Part shown: one piece after another, positions 1 through 6,221 of the stretch
Numbering within the stretch: position 1 is the first letter of the stretch
Layout: each line of letters opens with the position of its first letter
NCBI GenBank assembly: GCA_027364495.1
Contig: DAHXPE010000543.1
Coordinates: 1-7,399 of the forward strand
DNA: 7,399 bases
Source: Candidatus Heimdallarchaeota archaeon
GTDB lineage: Archaea > Asgardarchaeota > Heimdallarchaeia > Hodarchaeales > LC-3
Direction of reading: 5' to 3'
Notes under the pieces: generated by a model
Told to the model about the DNA's origin: nothing
Database searches by the model: none
The model's input: the letters and a program-made list of their open reading frames with translations, nothing else
Translations under genes and position numbers: made by a program

Positions 1-31
1 TCCAATTTAAGTGTATAGAACCATTGTTATA

Positions 32-51
32 TATGTTTATATACATTTTTA
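32..51 (-). repeat. long-distance inverted repeat, left arm
   Basis: These 20 bases are the exact reverse complement of 7207-7226. Beyond the perfect core, reading on from position 31 down to 13 against 7227 up to 7245, 12 of 19 positions still match, including a TTCTAT block, so the similar region is about 39 bases long. The core contains TGTATATAAAC, which resembles an archaeal TATA box. No transposase or integrase is visible in between, so the pair could be two related outward-facing promoters or the remnant ends of an element. Confidence 0.7.
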
Positions 52-171
52 GAAACGGAACACAAACGTTATCGAATTATTATTTATAACTTTTTGTCAA
101 TAGTTAATTCTTTGAAATCATATGGTTGCGAAAATCTTTAAAACAAAATTCTTTTTTATTAAATTATTATA

Positions 172-185
172 AATGCTTTAGCATT
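172..185. promoter_or_regulatory. short inverted repeat, possible operator
   Basis: AATGCT-TT-AGCATT is a perfect 6-bp inverted repeat around two bases, about 120 bases upstream of the thiolase start. It contains two of the few G/C pairs in the neighbourhood. It could bind a dimeric regulator, but it is far from the predicted TATA box and could be chance. Confidence 0.25.
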
Positions 186-261
186 GAAAATTCTTAGATT
201 TAAAATAGAAATATAGGCAGAAATAGTCTTTATTTTTATTACACTAGTTTAATTGGTATTG

Positions 262-270
262 AATATAAAG
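262..270 (+). promoter_or_regulatory. putative TATA box of the thiolase gene
   Basis: AATATAAAG lies about 40 bases before the ATG at 306. An archaeal transcript usually starts about 25-30 bases after the TATA box, which here gives a start near 290-295 and a very short leader. That fits the lack of a clear Shine-Dalgarno sequence and disfavours the alternative TTG start at 294. The assignment is by eye, and many similar A/T strings occur nearby. Confidence 0.35.
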
Positions 271-305
271 AATTTTACATAAACACAAACGAATTGGTTT
301 TTTTT

Positions 306-1571
306 ATGAATGAAGTTTGGTTACTAGATTATGCGAGAACTGCTTTTTCAAGATCACGACCTACTAAGCCCGAAACAGATGCATTTGGTGAAATACGCGG
401 GGATGAACTTTTAGCGAAGCTTTTACAAAAGTTTTTTGATGGTTCATTATCTGATAAGGGAATAAAAAAAGAAGATATTGATGATGTATCCGTAGGTGTA
501 GCTTCAGGAGTTCTAGAAAATTGGACTTATGGAGGTAAAATTCCACTCTTCCTAGCTGGATTTCCAACAAGTGTTCCAAGTTTTTTTATTGATCGACAAT
601 GTGGATCGGCTGGTTCAGGAATGCATGTTGGTGTAATGGAAATTATGACTGGTTATAGTGATGTCTTTTTAGCAACTGGGTTTGAACATATGACTCGTGT
701 TCGTGGAAAAGGAATTGACAGAAACCAGAAACTTGAAGAACCTACCAGTGAATTTTATCGTGGAGATATAGACATTCCTAGTACATTTAATATGCTTCAA
801 ACAGCTCAAAAATTGTATGAACAAGAAGTTCCAACCTTTACAAAAGAAGATATGGATAAATTTGGCGTCAGAAGTCATAATTTAACAGTAAAAAATCAGG
901 AAAACGGTTGGTTCAAAGGAGAAATAATTCCTATTGAAGGGCATGTTCCTGGTAATGTTACGAAGAAGATGATAGTTGATCGCGATTTGACAGCACGGGC
1001 TTCTACACTTGAAACCGTTAGTCAATTGCCTAGAATCACTAAACCATTCTATTTAGAAAAGAATGGCGGTAAAGAAGGCTATATAAAAAGAGAAGGAACT
1101 GAAGAAGGGGTTATTACAGCAGGTAATTCATCACCATTAAATGCTGGTGCAACAGCAGCTGTTTTAATGAGTAGTACAGAAGCTAAAAGAAGAAATTTGG
1201 AACCAATGGCGAAAATAGTCTCAATAGGCTGGGCTGCGGTCGATCCAAGCGTTATGGGTCGGGGTCCAGTTCCAGCAACGCAAAAAGCGCTACAACATGC
1301 TGGTTTAAAAGCCGATGATATTGATTATTGGGAAATAAATGAAGCTTTCACTGTTGTTGCATTAAATGCTATGGATAAACTGAATATTCCAGAAGAAAAG
1401 GTTAATATAATGGGTGGATCAACAGCTATCGGTCATCCACTTGGAGCAACAATGGTTAGGCTAACTGGAACTCTTGCTAGAATTTTAAAAGATAAAAAAG
1501 CTAAATATGGTGTAGCTACTGCTTGTATTGGTGGAGGTCAAGGAGTTGCCACCGTTATAGAAAATATTTAA
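306..1571 (+). CDS. thiolase (acetyl-CoA acyltransferase / acetyltransferase)
   Basis: Complete thiolase of 421 residues from the ATG at 306. Thiolases cleave 3-ketoacyl-CoA with CoA to acetyl-CoA and a shortened acyl-CoA, or condense two acetyl-CoA. All catalytic elements are visible: the nucleophile Cys99 in DRQCGSAGSG, the NEAF motif at 345-348, His377 in GGSTAIGHPLGAT, and the second Cys407 in TACIGGGQG. MGRGPVPAT matches the usual MGxGPVPA loop. Length is slightly above the usual 390-400, within the family range. Reading from the TTG at 294 would add MVFF, which is unlikely because that codon falls at the predicted transcript start. No hydratase, dehydrogenase, HMG-CoA synthase or DUF35 partner is present, so the choice between a beta-oxidation and an acetoacetyl-CoA (mevalonate) role is open. 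The sequence looks more like the degradative/biosynthetic bacterial-type class than the archaeal thiolase that pairs with DUF35. The ETF-dehydrogenase-like gene downstream favours beta-oxidation. Confidence 0.93.
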   Translation: MNEVWLLDYARTAFSRSRPTKPETDAFGEIRGDELLAKLLQKFFDGSLSDKGIKKEDIDDVSVGVASGVLENWTYGGKIPLFLAGFPTSVPSFFIDRQCGSAGSGMHVGVMEIMTGYSDVFLATGFEHMTRVRGKGIDRNQKLEEPTSEFYRGDIDIPSTFNMLQTAQKLYEQEVPTFTKEDMDKFGVRSHNLTVKNQENGWFKGEIIPIEGHVPGNVTKKMIVDRDLTARASTLETVSQLPRITKPFYLEKNGGKEGYIKREGTEEGVITAGNSSPLNAGATAAVLMSSTEAKRRNLEPMAKIVSIGWAAVDPSVMGRGPVPATQKALQHAGLKADDIDYWEINEAFTVVALNAMDKLNIPEEKVNIMGGSTAIGHPLGATMVRLTGTLARILKDKKAKYGVATACIGGGQGVATVIENI

Positions 1572-1586
1572 CCAAATTATTCATAA

Positions 1587-1596
1587 TTTTTTTTTT
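1587..1596 (+). terminator. T-run terminator after the thiolase
   Basis: Ten consecutive T residues begin 16 bases after the thiolase stop codon, with no strong hairpin before them. Intrinsic termination in archaea mainly needs an oligo-T tract in the non-template strand, so this is a good candidate. Confidence 0.5.
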
Positions 1597-1716
1597 AAAT
1601 TTAGTTAATATTGTATAACATTAATTTGAAAATAACTCAAATTAGGTTGTATTAAAGTAATTTGATTTATAAATTAAAGCATCTATAATCATTGTATTTT
1701 AAAATTAATCATATCT

Positions 1717-1740
1717 CTTTTAACAAAACTTTTAACAAAA
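1717..1740 (+). repeat. 12-bp tandem duplication with inverted partner
   Basis: CTTTTAACAAAA occurs twice in immediate tandem (1717-1728 and 1729-1740). A reverse-complementary TTTTGTTAAA lies at 1793-1802, so 1731-1740 could pair with it around a 52-base loop. The unit is A/T-rich, so this may be simple slippage. No gene boundary or coding role is attached to it. Confidence 0.6.
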
Positions 1741-1975
1741 GGAATTTAATCGTCTATCTCAGAATTACTTAGTAGCACGTATATGATGTAATTTTTGTTA
1801 AATATATTAAATTCAACCCAATTTTTGCTTACTAAAAAAATTTTCTTAGAAATAATCTAATTACTTCAAAAGAGAGGTCTTTGTACAAGATTTCTATATT
1901 TAAAGATGATTTTATTTGATGTAAGTATTTATTAAGTAATTAATATTCAATATAGTTAAGTATAATAGTAAATTT

Positions 1976-1985
1976 TGGTATACCA
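1976..1985. promoter_or_regulatory. 10-bp palindrome, candidate operator
   Basis: TGGTATACCA is a perfect palindrome about 100 bases upstream of the regulator start. With one or two mismatches the symmetry extends to roughly 1971-1990. It is one of the few G/C-containing symmetric sites in a nearly pure A/T stretch. A dimeric winged-helix regulator often binds such a site in front of its own gene, so autoregulation is possible but inferred. Confidence 0.35.
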
Positions 1986-2083
1986 TAAATAAAAAATTAA
2001 ATTCAGCAAAAAGACCTTGTTTGAGAAATGAATACAAAATTGGGTAATTTAATTAAATGTTTTAATATTCAATGTGATTTTGA

Positions 2084-2536
2084 ATGGCCAAATATGTGTT
2101 AGAAGATTTATTGGACAATAAAGTTAAAATAGATAAAATTAACTGTGAAAATTTGGTTAAAAGTGTTTATAAACTGAATGATTTAGAATTTGAAATCTAA
2201 TGTACTATTCTAATATATGGTGCTCAGACGGTCCAGGATATTCGAGATCATGTCAATACAAAAGCACAATATGCATCAAATCCTAAGGATCGTACTATGA
2301 TTTCAAGAGCTTTAAAACAGTTATACCAAAAACGATTAGTTTCAAGGGAATCAACAACAAAAGTTAACGTAAGAGGCTATTATCATATTTATACAGCGAA
2401 ATCTTTAAATGAAATAAGCAGTGAATTAAATTCTTACATTGATGAATGGTATGAAAAAGCAAAAACGGAAATTTCTACACTTACAGATCATTTCGAAGCT
2501 AAAAAAGAAAAAAAAATAAGTTCTACGAATGTCTGA
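2084..2536 (+). pseudogene. winged-helix (TrmB/MarR-like) regulator interrupted by in-frame TAA
   Basis: The frame runs from ATG 2084 (preceded by GTGAT, a partial Shine-Dalgarno, five bases upstream) for 38 codons to TAA at 2198-2200. It then continues open in the same frame for 111 codons to TGA at 2534, giving 150 codons in all. Both halves fit one archaeal winged-helix protein: helices around VKSVYKLNDLEFEI and CTILIYGAQTVQDIRDHV, recognition helix RTMISRALKQLYQKRLV, a wing with SREST and RGYYHIYTA, then a C-terminal helix (SSELNSYIDEWYEKAKTEI) likely for dimerisation. The TAA sits where such proteins commonly have a hydrophobic or Tyr residue, so a TAT/TAC to TAA change is the simplest explanation. 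No ATG, GTG or TTG lies in frame between the stop and ATG 2297, which begins inside the recognition helix, so a restart there (79 residues) would lack a complete DNA-binding domain. Recent nonsense mutation, sequencing error or readthrough are all possible. Confidence 0.75.
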
Positions 2537-2558
2537 AACATTTAATTTTTTAAAATCC

Positions 2559-2567
2559 TTTTTTTTT
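2559..2567 (+). terminator. T-run terminator after the regulator
   Basis: Nine consecutive T residues follow the regulator's TGA by about 22 bases, with a shorter T-run (2546-2551) before them. This matches the T-tract after the thiolase and suggests that the regulator and the iron-sulfur protein gene are separate transcripts. Confidence 0.45.
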
Positions 2568-2742
2568 AATATCAAAATTCTAAAAAGCCTTATTGTATTG
2601 TATTGAGGCTGGGATCGTAGCTGATATTTTAGATTTCATACCATAACGTACTGAAAAATTACATTAAAAAATAAACTATAAATTATTTTGTTTAAATTTT
2701 CAAAGATAATTTATTAAAATAATTTTTTTCAAAAATTTTCAT

Positions 2743-2786
2743 AAACCATTCATGAATTGATTCAAAAATTAACGAGTAAAACCATT
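2743..2786 (+). promoter_or_regulatory. cluster of ATTCA/TGAAT half-sites and AAACCATT repeats
   Basis: Upstream of the membrane iron-sulfur protein gene, ATTCATGAAT (2748-2757) is a perfect 10-bp palindrome. It overlaps a second inverted pair TGAAT-TG-ATTCA (2753-2764), so three half-sites sit in a row. The direct repeat AAACCATT occurs at 2743-2750 and 2779-2786, 36 bases apart. The cluster ends about 25 bases before the start codon, where a repressor could block transcription or translation. A clear TATA box could not be assigned among many A/T strings. Confidence 0.35.
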
Positions 2787-2809
2787 TTCAAGAAGTTGGT
2801 AAAAACAAT

Positions 2810-5113
2810 ATGACAGATGTAATAAGTTTAATGAGCGGTATTTATAATGGAATTGGAAAATTTCATTCTCATACAGTTAGTAACATATTAGCTCAAACGG
2901 CAACATGTGATCCACGAGTAGACCCTAAGTGTATAACTAGGGAAGTATTCAGAGGGATATCATTATTTTCACCACTTTGGTTCGTATTTTATTTATTGTT
3001 TGTAATAGAGATCATATTTTTCCTTTTCGGAATTTTCACATTACTTAGAAAATATATGAAGGGTAAAAAAGATCCAATAAAAAGAATAGAATTGCCAAAA
3101 ACTCTGATTAATGCCATTAAATATTTTTTTGTCTGGTCCTCCCATGATAAAATCGATAAAACCGATAAAAAGATTACTTGGGCTCATAGATTAATGCTCT
3201 TAGGTTTTTTTGTTTTATTCTTAGGAACAGTGTATATAACAATAAATAACGATATATATATTGAACTTCTTCATAACCCCAAACCAGGAACATTTTATGG
3301 TCTTTTTTATGAAGTTTTTTCATTTTTAATGGACTTCTTTGGGCTTATAGCTATTTTAGCCATTTTCTATCTAATTTATCGAAGGTATGGCCACCCCAAG
3401 AGATTAGATTATACAAGAGCTGATAAAAGAGAATTAAATCCAGCAAGAAAAAGATGGCCTATCGATGACGCATTTTTTATATGGTATGTTCTCAGTACAT
3501 TAATACTAGGTTTCCTCCTTGAAGGTGTAAGGATAGTATTAGTTGATTTTCCTTTTTACGAAGTATTTTCGTCACCTGTTGGATATTCACTTGCAGTAGT
3601 TTTGCACTTATTTGGTTTACAGGTAAATAACCAATTTACATTGGATTTATATTCAACACTATGGTGGATTCATTTCTTTCAAAGTATATTCTTTTTCACC
3701 TTAGTTCTTCCATATACAAAAGGTATGCATATGTTAACTGCATATTTATCACTTGTTACAGTTGACCCACTACGGGCAAAACGTTTACCTCAAAAGTCAC
3801 CTGAAACAGAAGATTATGGATATAAAACCATACAAGATTTTTCATGGAGAGAATTAATTTCTCTTGATGCCTGTACGAAATGCGGTCGATGTCATATTTC
3901 TTGTCCTGCACAGGTAGTTGGCGAACCATTATCACCAAGAGATTTGATATTGGACTTAAGAGAACAAGCAGCAGTAACGATGGGCTTTCCAGAGTATAGT
4001 TTCAGAACAGAGACAAGAAAAGAAAGAAAAATTGATCAATTATTAGTATCAGCTGAGAAAAATGCTCCTATTCTCAAAGACACAATCTGGTCCTGCACAA
4101 CATGTATGGCTTGTACCCAAACATGTCCTGTAGCCATAGAACATGTACCAATAATAATACAATTACGACGAGGTTTAATTGAGGAAGGAGATTTAGATTC
4201 TGGAATCCAAAGCATACTTGAAAAGGTCGGTCGATATGGTAATTCATTTGGTGTGTCAAATAAACAGCGTGCAAAATGGACCAAGAGTTTAGACTTTGAA
4301 ATCAAAGATGCCAAGAAAGAAGAAGTTGAATATTTATGGTACGTTGGTGATTTTGCTTCATTTGATCAGAGAGCTTATACAGATTCCATATTGGTAGCAA
4401 AAATATTACACCATGTTGGAATTGATTTTGGATTACTATTTGAAAAAGAAAAAACAGCTGGTAATGATATACGAAGAATTGGTGAAGAAGGTCTCTTTGA
4501 ATCACTTGTGGAAGACAATCTAGGAGTTTTGAAAAACTGTAAATTCTCAAAGATTATAACCACAGATCCTCACTCATTGAATACACTTAGAAACGAATAT
4601 ACTAACTTCGATCCAGATTTCATAGCAAAACCTTATCACACTAGCGTTATCCATTATACTACACTTTTATGGGATCTCATTCAATCTGGTAAAATACAAA
4701 TAAAGAAGAAATTCTCTGGTCCAGTAACTTACCACGATCCTTGCTACCTAGGAAGGTATTCAGGAGAATATGATGCTCCCAGAAACATTATTAAATCATT
4801 AGGCTTTGAACTCAAAGATATGCCAAGATGTCGTGAAAACAGCTTTTGCTGTGGAGCAGGTGGCGGTATGATTTGGAAAGCAGAAGTTCCACATGGTGAT
4901 CGACCAGCTCTAAATCGTATGCGTGAAGCTGAGTCAATACATGTAGAAAAATTCCTTGTCTCATGTCCAAAAGACAAAGTAATGTTCACCGATGCATCAA
5001 AAGATTTTAAAATAGAAGTTTTTGATATTATTCATTTCCTGTATGAAGCAATGGATATTCCGGCTCCAGCACCAGCTCCAGTATCAGATACTAATCCTGC
5101 TCCAGCTGATTAA
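2810..5113 (+). CDS. membrane-bound heme b / iron-sulfur oxidoreductase (HdrD-like, ETF:quinone oxidoreductase type)
   Basis: A 767-residue protein fusing a cytochrome b-like membrane domain to an HdrD/GlpC-like iron-sulfur domain. Related proteins in fatty-acid-degrading bacteria take electrons from electron-transfer flavoprotein and reduce membrane (methyl)menaquinone. About six membrane segments are visible (near 53-80, 122-145, 163-190, 219-244, 256-271, 281-302). Candidate heme ligands include His126, His288 and His307; the last two are spaced like the NarI pair. Two ferredoxin-type [4Fe-4S] motifs follow: Cys355/358/361/365 and Cys429/432/435/439. A CCG-type site is at Cys645, Cys680-Cys681 and Cys719, ending CPKD rather than the usual CxxC. 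An earlier CCG-like repeat (around 508-600) keeps the fold signature YVGDFASFD but has no motif cysteines. The tail (751-767) is Pro/Ala-rich. Start is ATG 2810, with only a weak GGT upstream. No etfAB or acyl-CoA dehydrogenase is in view, so the partner is inferred; a heterodisulfide or other thiol substrate is a less likely alternative. Confidence 0.85.
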   Translation: MTDVISLMSGIYNGIGKFHSHTVSNILAQTATCDPRVDPKCITREVFRGISLFSPLWFVFYLLFVIEIIFFLFGIFTLLRKYMKGKKDPIKRIELPKTLINAIKYFFVWSSHDKIDKTDKKITWAHRLMLLGFFVLFLGTVYITINNDIYIELLHNPKPGTFYGLFYEVFSFLMDFFGLIAILAIFYLIYRRYGHPKRLDYTRADKRELNPARKRWPIDDAFFIWYVLSTLILGFLLEGVRIVLVDFPFYEVFSSPVGYSLAVVLHLFGLQVNNQFTLDLYSTLWWIHFFQSIFFFTLVLPYTKGMHMLTAYLSLVTVDPLRAKRLPQKSPETEDYGYKTIQDFSWRELISLDACTKCGRCHISCPAQVVGEPLSPRDLILDLREQAAVTMGFPEYSFRTETRKERKIDQLLVSAEKNAPILKDTIWSCTTCMACTQTCPVAIEHVPIIIQLRRGLIEEGDLDSGIQSILEKVGRYGNSFGVSNKQRAKWTKSLDFEIKDAKKEEVEYLWYVGDFASFDQRAYTDSILVAKILHHVGIDFGLLFEKEKTAGNDIRRIGEEGLFESLVEDNLGVLKNCKFSKIITTDPHSLNTLRNEYTNFDPDFIAKPYHTSVIHYTTLLWDLIQSGKIQIKKKFSGPVTYHDPCYLGRYSGEYDAPRNIIKSLGFELKDMPRCRENSFCCGAGGGMIWKAEVPHGDRPALNRMREAESIHVEKFLVSCPKDKVMFTDASKDFKIEVFDIIHFLYEAMDIPAPAPAPVSDTNPAPAD

Positions 5114-5532
5114 ATTACTTACATTCGAAAATTACTCTCGATTTTTTTATTTTTTCTTTTTAATTCCAGCAATTTTTATATTTATTTTTTTAATGAACGC
5201 TTTGATAGAAATAAATTTCATTAGCGGCCTCATTTACAATGGTAAAGAAATGAACTGAGTTGCAAAGAGTAAATTAAGAATAAAAACTTCTACATAGTGA
5301 AGAATTTTGCTTGCATCAGAATTCAGTCAATCGGAAAGTGGTGAAGAAAAGATGCACTGCTTAATAATCGTCCTTTCTTTGAATAGAGGTACCTGAAAAA
5401 AGATTGGTTCTAAAAATCTTACGAAAAATTTAAATTCTAGGTTGTTTTAAGTAAAGCTTAAGCGATAGTTATCTTTAGAAAAGAAAAAATGAAAATACTT
5501 TACGATTAAATTGAAAAATTTTTAAAGAACAG
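5114..5532. other. non-coding spacer before tusA
   Basis: About 420 bases with no gene I can support. Contents are the T-rich tract (5142-5161), a weak hairpin AAGATT/AATCTT (5400-5405 with 5415-5420, 9-base loop), the palindrome GCTTAAGC (5456-5463) and A5T5 (5514-5523) just before the tusA start. The part from about 5190 to 5400 is less A/T-extreme than other spacers and might include an untranslated leader or small RNA, but no tRNA, C/D box or riboswitch fold is recognisable. An open frame at 5022-5258 crosses into this region but overlaps the upstream gene and has a hydrophobic, low-complexity composition, so it is not counted as a gene. Confidence 0.5.
5142..5161 (+). terminator. T-rich terminator after the iron-sulfur protein gene
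   Basis: Three T-runs broken only by single A and C residues start about 28 bases after the stop codon. They are immediately followed by AATTCCAG. The same 13-base string, TTTTTAATTCCAG, recurs at 7354-7366, at the end of another T-rich stretch. Confidence 0.5.
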
Positions 5533-5781
5533 GTGAATAAAATTAAACCCGAAACAATACATTTCAAATTAGATTGCAGGAATCTATCATGTCCCATACC
5601 GATTGTTAAACTCAAAAAACAAATCAATAGCATGGAAATAGGTCAGGTAGTTGAAATGGTTGCCACAGACCCTGGTTCACCATCAGATGTTAAAGGTTGG
5701 TCTCAACAAACAGGTCATGAATTATTGCATAATGAACAGGTAGGAAAAGATTATTTCTATTATATTAAGAAATCAAAATAA
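5533..5781 (+). CDS. tusA: TusA/SirA-family sulfur carrier protein
   Basis: An 82-residue cytosolic protein of the TusA/SirA/YedF family, which carries sulfur as a persulfide on one cysteine and hands it on for tRNA thiolation, molybdenum cofactor synthesis or dissimilatory sulfur metabolism. The signature LDCRNLSCPIPIVKLKK is present, with active Cys20 in the CPxP motif and a second Cys15. The following VEMVATDPGSPSDVKGW and TGHELL segments match the rest of the small alpha/beta fold, and length is typical. The start shown is GTG 5533. AGGTGA (5531-5536), a good Shine-Dalgarno, overlaps that codon, and the in-frame ATT at 5542 lies at the spacing seen before the LRR gene (five bases), so a non-standard start there cannot be excluded; either way the conserved domain is intact. 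No DsrE, sulfurtransferase or sulfur-oxidation gene is adjacent. The partner is therefore unknown, but the next gene resembles a lipoate-ligase domain. Confidence 0.9.
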   Translation: MNKIKPETIHFKLDCRNLSCPIPIVKLKKQINSMEIGQVVEMVATDPGSPSDVKGWSQQTGHELLHNEQVGKDYFYYIKKSK

Positions 5782-5925
5782 AAAACTTCCATAAATTCTA
5801 TTAGAGAAGATACTTGAACCCAATGCGTTATACAGAACTGATGAATGCTAAAATGAACTAACTAATAAACCTAGTACTTTAAGAGCTGTAAAGATTAAGG
5901 GAACAGTTTTATAGCTGAATCTTTG

Positions 5926-6216
5926 ATGAAAATTCCTGGTGAATTACTTAAAGGAGTATTTGTATTCAATAATAACCATTTGACTGATGTAACATTCACT
6001 GGTGATGTTTCTGTTGATCCAATGTATGGTTTAATTCAGTTAGAAAACTGTTTAATAGGATTTAATTTTGAAAAGCAAGGATTGGATCAAAAAATCGCTG
6101 GTTTATTTTCTGGCTTAGATATGCCCGACGTTTCGCCAACTGATTTATCAACACTTATTTTTATGCTGTATTCAGTCATAAAGAATCAACATTGCATTAA
6201 AATACAATTCAGGTGA
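5926..6216 (+). CDS. stand-alone lipoate-protein ligase C-terminal domain-like protein
   Basis: A 96-residue protein from ATG 5926. It resembles the accessory C-terminal domain of lipoate-protein ligase A, which archaea often encode as a separate subunit (LplB) needed for activation of lipoate to lipoyl-AMP. Matching features are the opening KIPGELLKG (family: K-x-PGGKL), LTDVTFTGDVSVDP (family: I-x-x-V-x-I-x-GDFF-x-x-P), LENCLIG (family: LE-x-AL-x-G) and DMPDVSPTDLSTLI (family: E-I-P-G-V-S-P-E-D-L). The usual GDFF is altered to GDVS, so the copy has diverged. The catalytic LplA domain is not in the window. The preceding TTG at 5923 could also be read as a start; ATG is preferred. No clear Shine-Dalgarno lies upstream. 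Its TGA overlaps the ribosome binding site of the LRR gene, so the two are probably co-transcribed. The identification is by motif pattern only. Confidence 0.6.
   Translation: MKIPGELLKGVFVFNNNHLTDVTFTGDVSVDPMYGLIQLENCLIGFNFEKQGLDQKIAGLFSGLDMPDVSPTDLSTLIFMLYSVIKNQHCIKIQFR
6211..6216 (+). promoter_or_regulatory. Shine-Dalgarno AGGTGA deciding the TTG start of the LRR gene
   Basis: AGGTGA complements the UCACCU of the 16S rRNA 3' end and stands five bases before TTG 6222. Its last three bases are the stop codon of the upstream gene, which suggests translational coupling. The same hexamer occurs at 5531-5536 at the tusA start. Confidence 0.65.
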
Positions 6217-6221
6217 AATAA

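Larger units (their letters stand above)
1..305. other. non-coding upstream region
   Basis: No convincing gene is present. The only open frame entering from the left edge on the + strand ends within about 90 bases and codes for a low-complexity, AT-driven peptide. The stretch contains one arm of a long-distance inverted repeat (32-51), a short dyad (172-185) and a plausible TATA box (262-270) for the thiolase. It may also contain the promoter of a gene on the minus strand beyond the left edge, because the 32-51 element read on the minus strand looks TATA-like and points out of the window. Confidence 0.6.
1572..2083. other. long AT-rich spacer between thiolase and regulator
   Basis: About 510 bases with no coding sequence that I can support on either strand. 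It holds the thiolase T-run (1587-1596), a 12-bp tandem duplication (1717-1740) with an inverted partner (1793-1802), an 8-bp inverted pair AGGTCTTT/AAAGACCT (1875-1882 and 2010-2017) and a 10-bp palindrome (1976-1985). Its length and repeats leave room for regulatory sites or a small RNA, but I see no recognisable RNA gene. Confidence 0.5.

Noticed and set aside
294..305. TTG start for the thiolase four codons upstream of the ATG
   Set aside because: It would add MVFF before a normal thiolase N-terminus, has no ribosome binding site and falls where the transcript is predicted to begin.
364..878. Minus-strand open frames inside the thiolase
   Set aside because: They are antisense to the conserved thiolase core with no start signals or recognisable domains.
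1875..2017. 8-bp inverted pair AGGTCTTT / AAAGACCT
   Set aside because: Too short and too far apart (about 128 bases) to argue for a structure or operator without comparative data.
2028..2102. Short frame MNTKLGNLIKCF... as an N-terminal extension of the regulator
   Set aside because: It is in a different frame, ends after 24 codons, and ATG 2084 already has a partial Shine-Dalgarno and an in-frame TGA directly before it. A frameshift is not needed to explain the gene.
4036..4989. Several minus-strand open frames inside the iron-sulfur protein gene
   Set aside because: They are antisense to strongly conserved cysteine motifs, overlap one another and resemble no family.
5022..5258. Open frame of 78 codons on the + strand
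   Set aside because: It overlaps the end of the iron-sulfur protein gene in another frame and its composition (Phe, Ile, Leu runs) follows from the T-rich terminator region.
2810..5781. A dissimilatory sHdr sulfur-oxidation cluster
   Set aside because: TusA and an HdrD-like protein are both present, but the latter is the membrane-fused quinone-linked type and the soluble HdrA/B/C and lipoate-binding proteins are absent.
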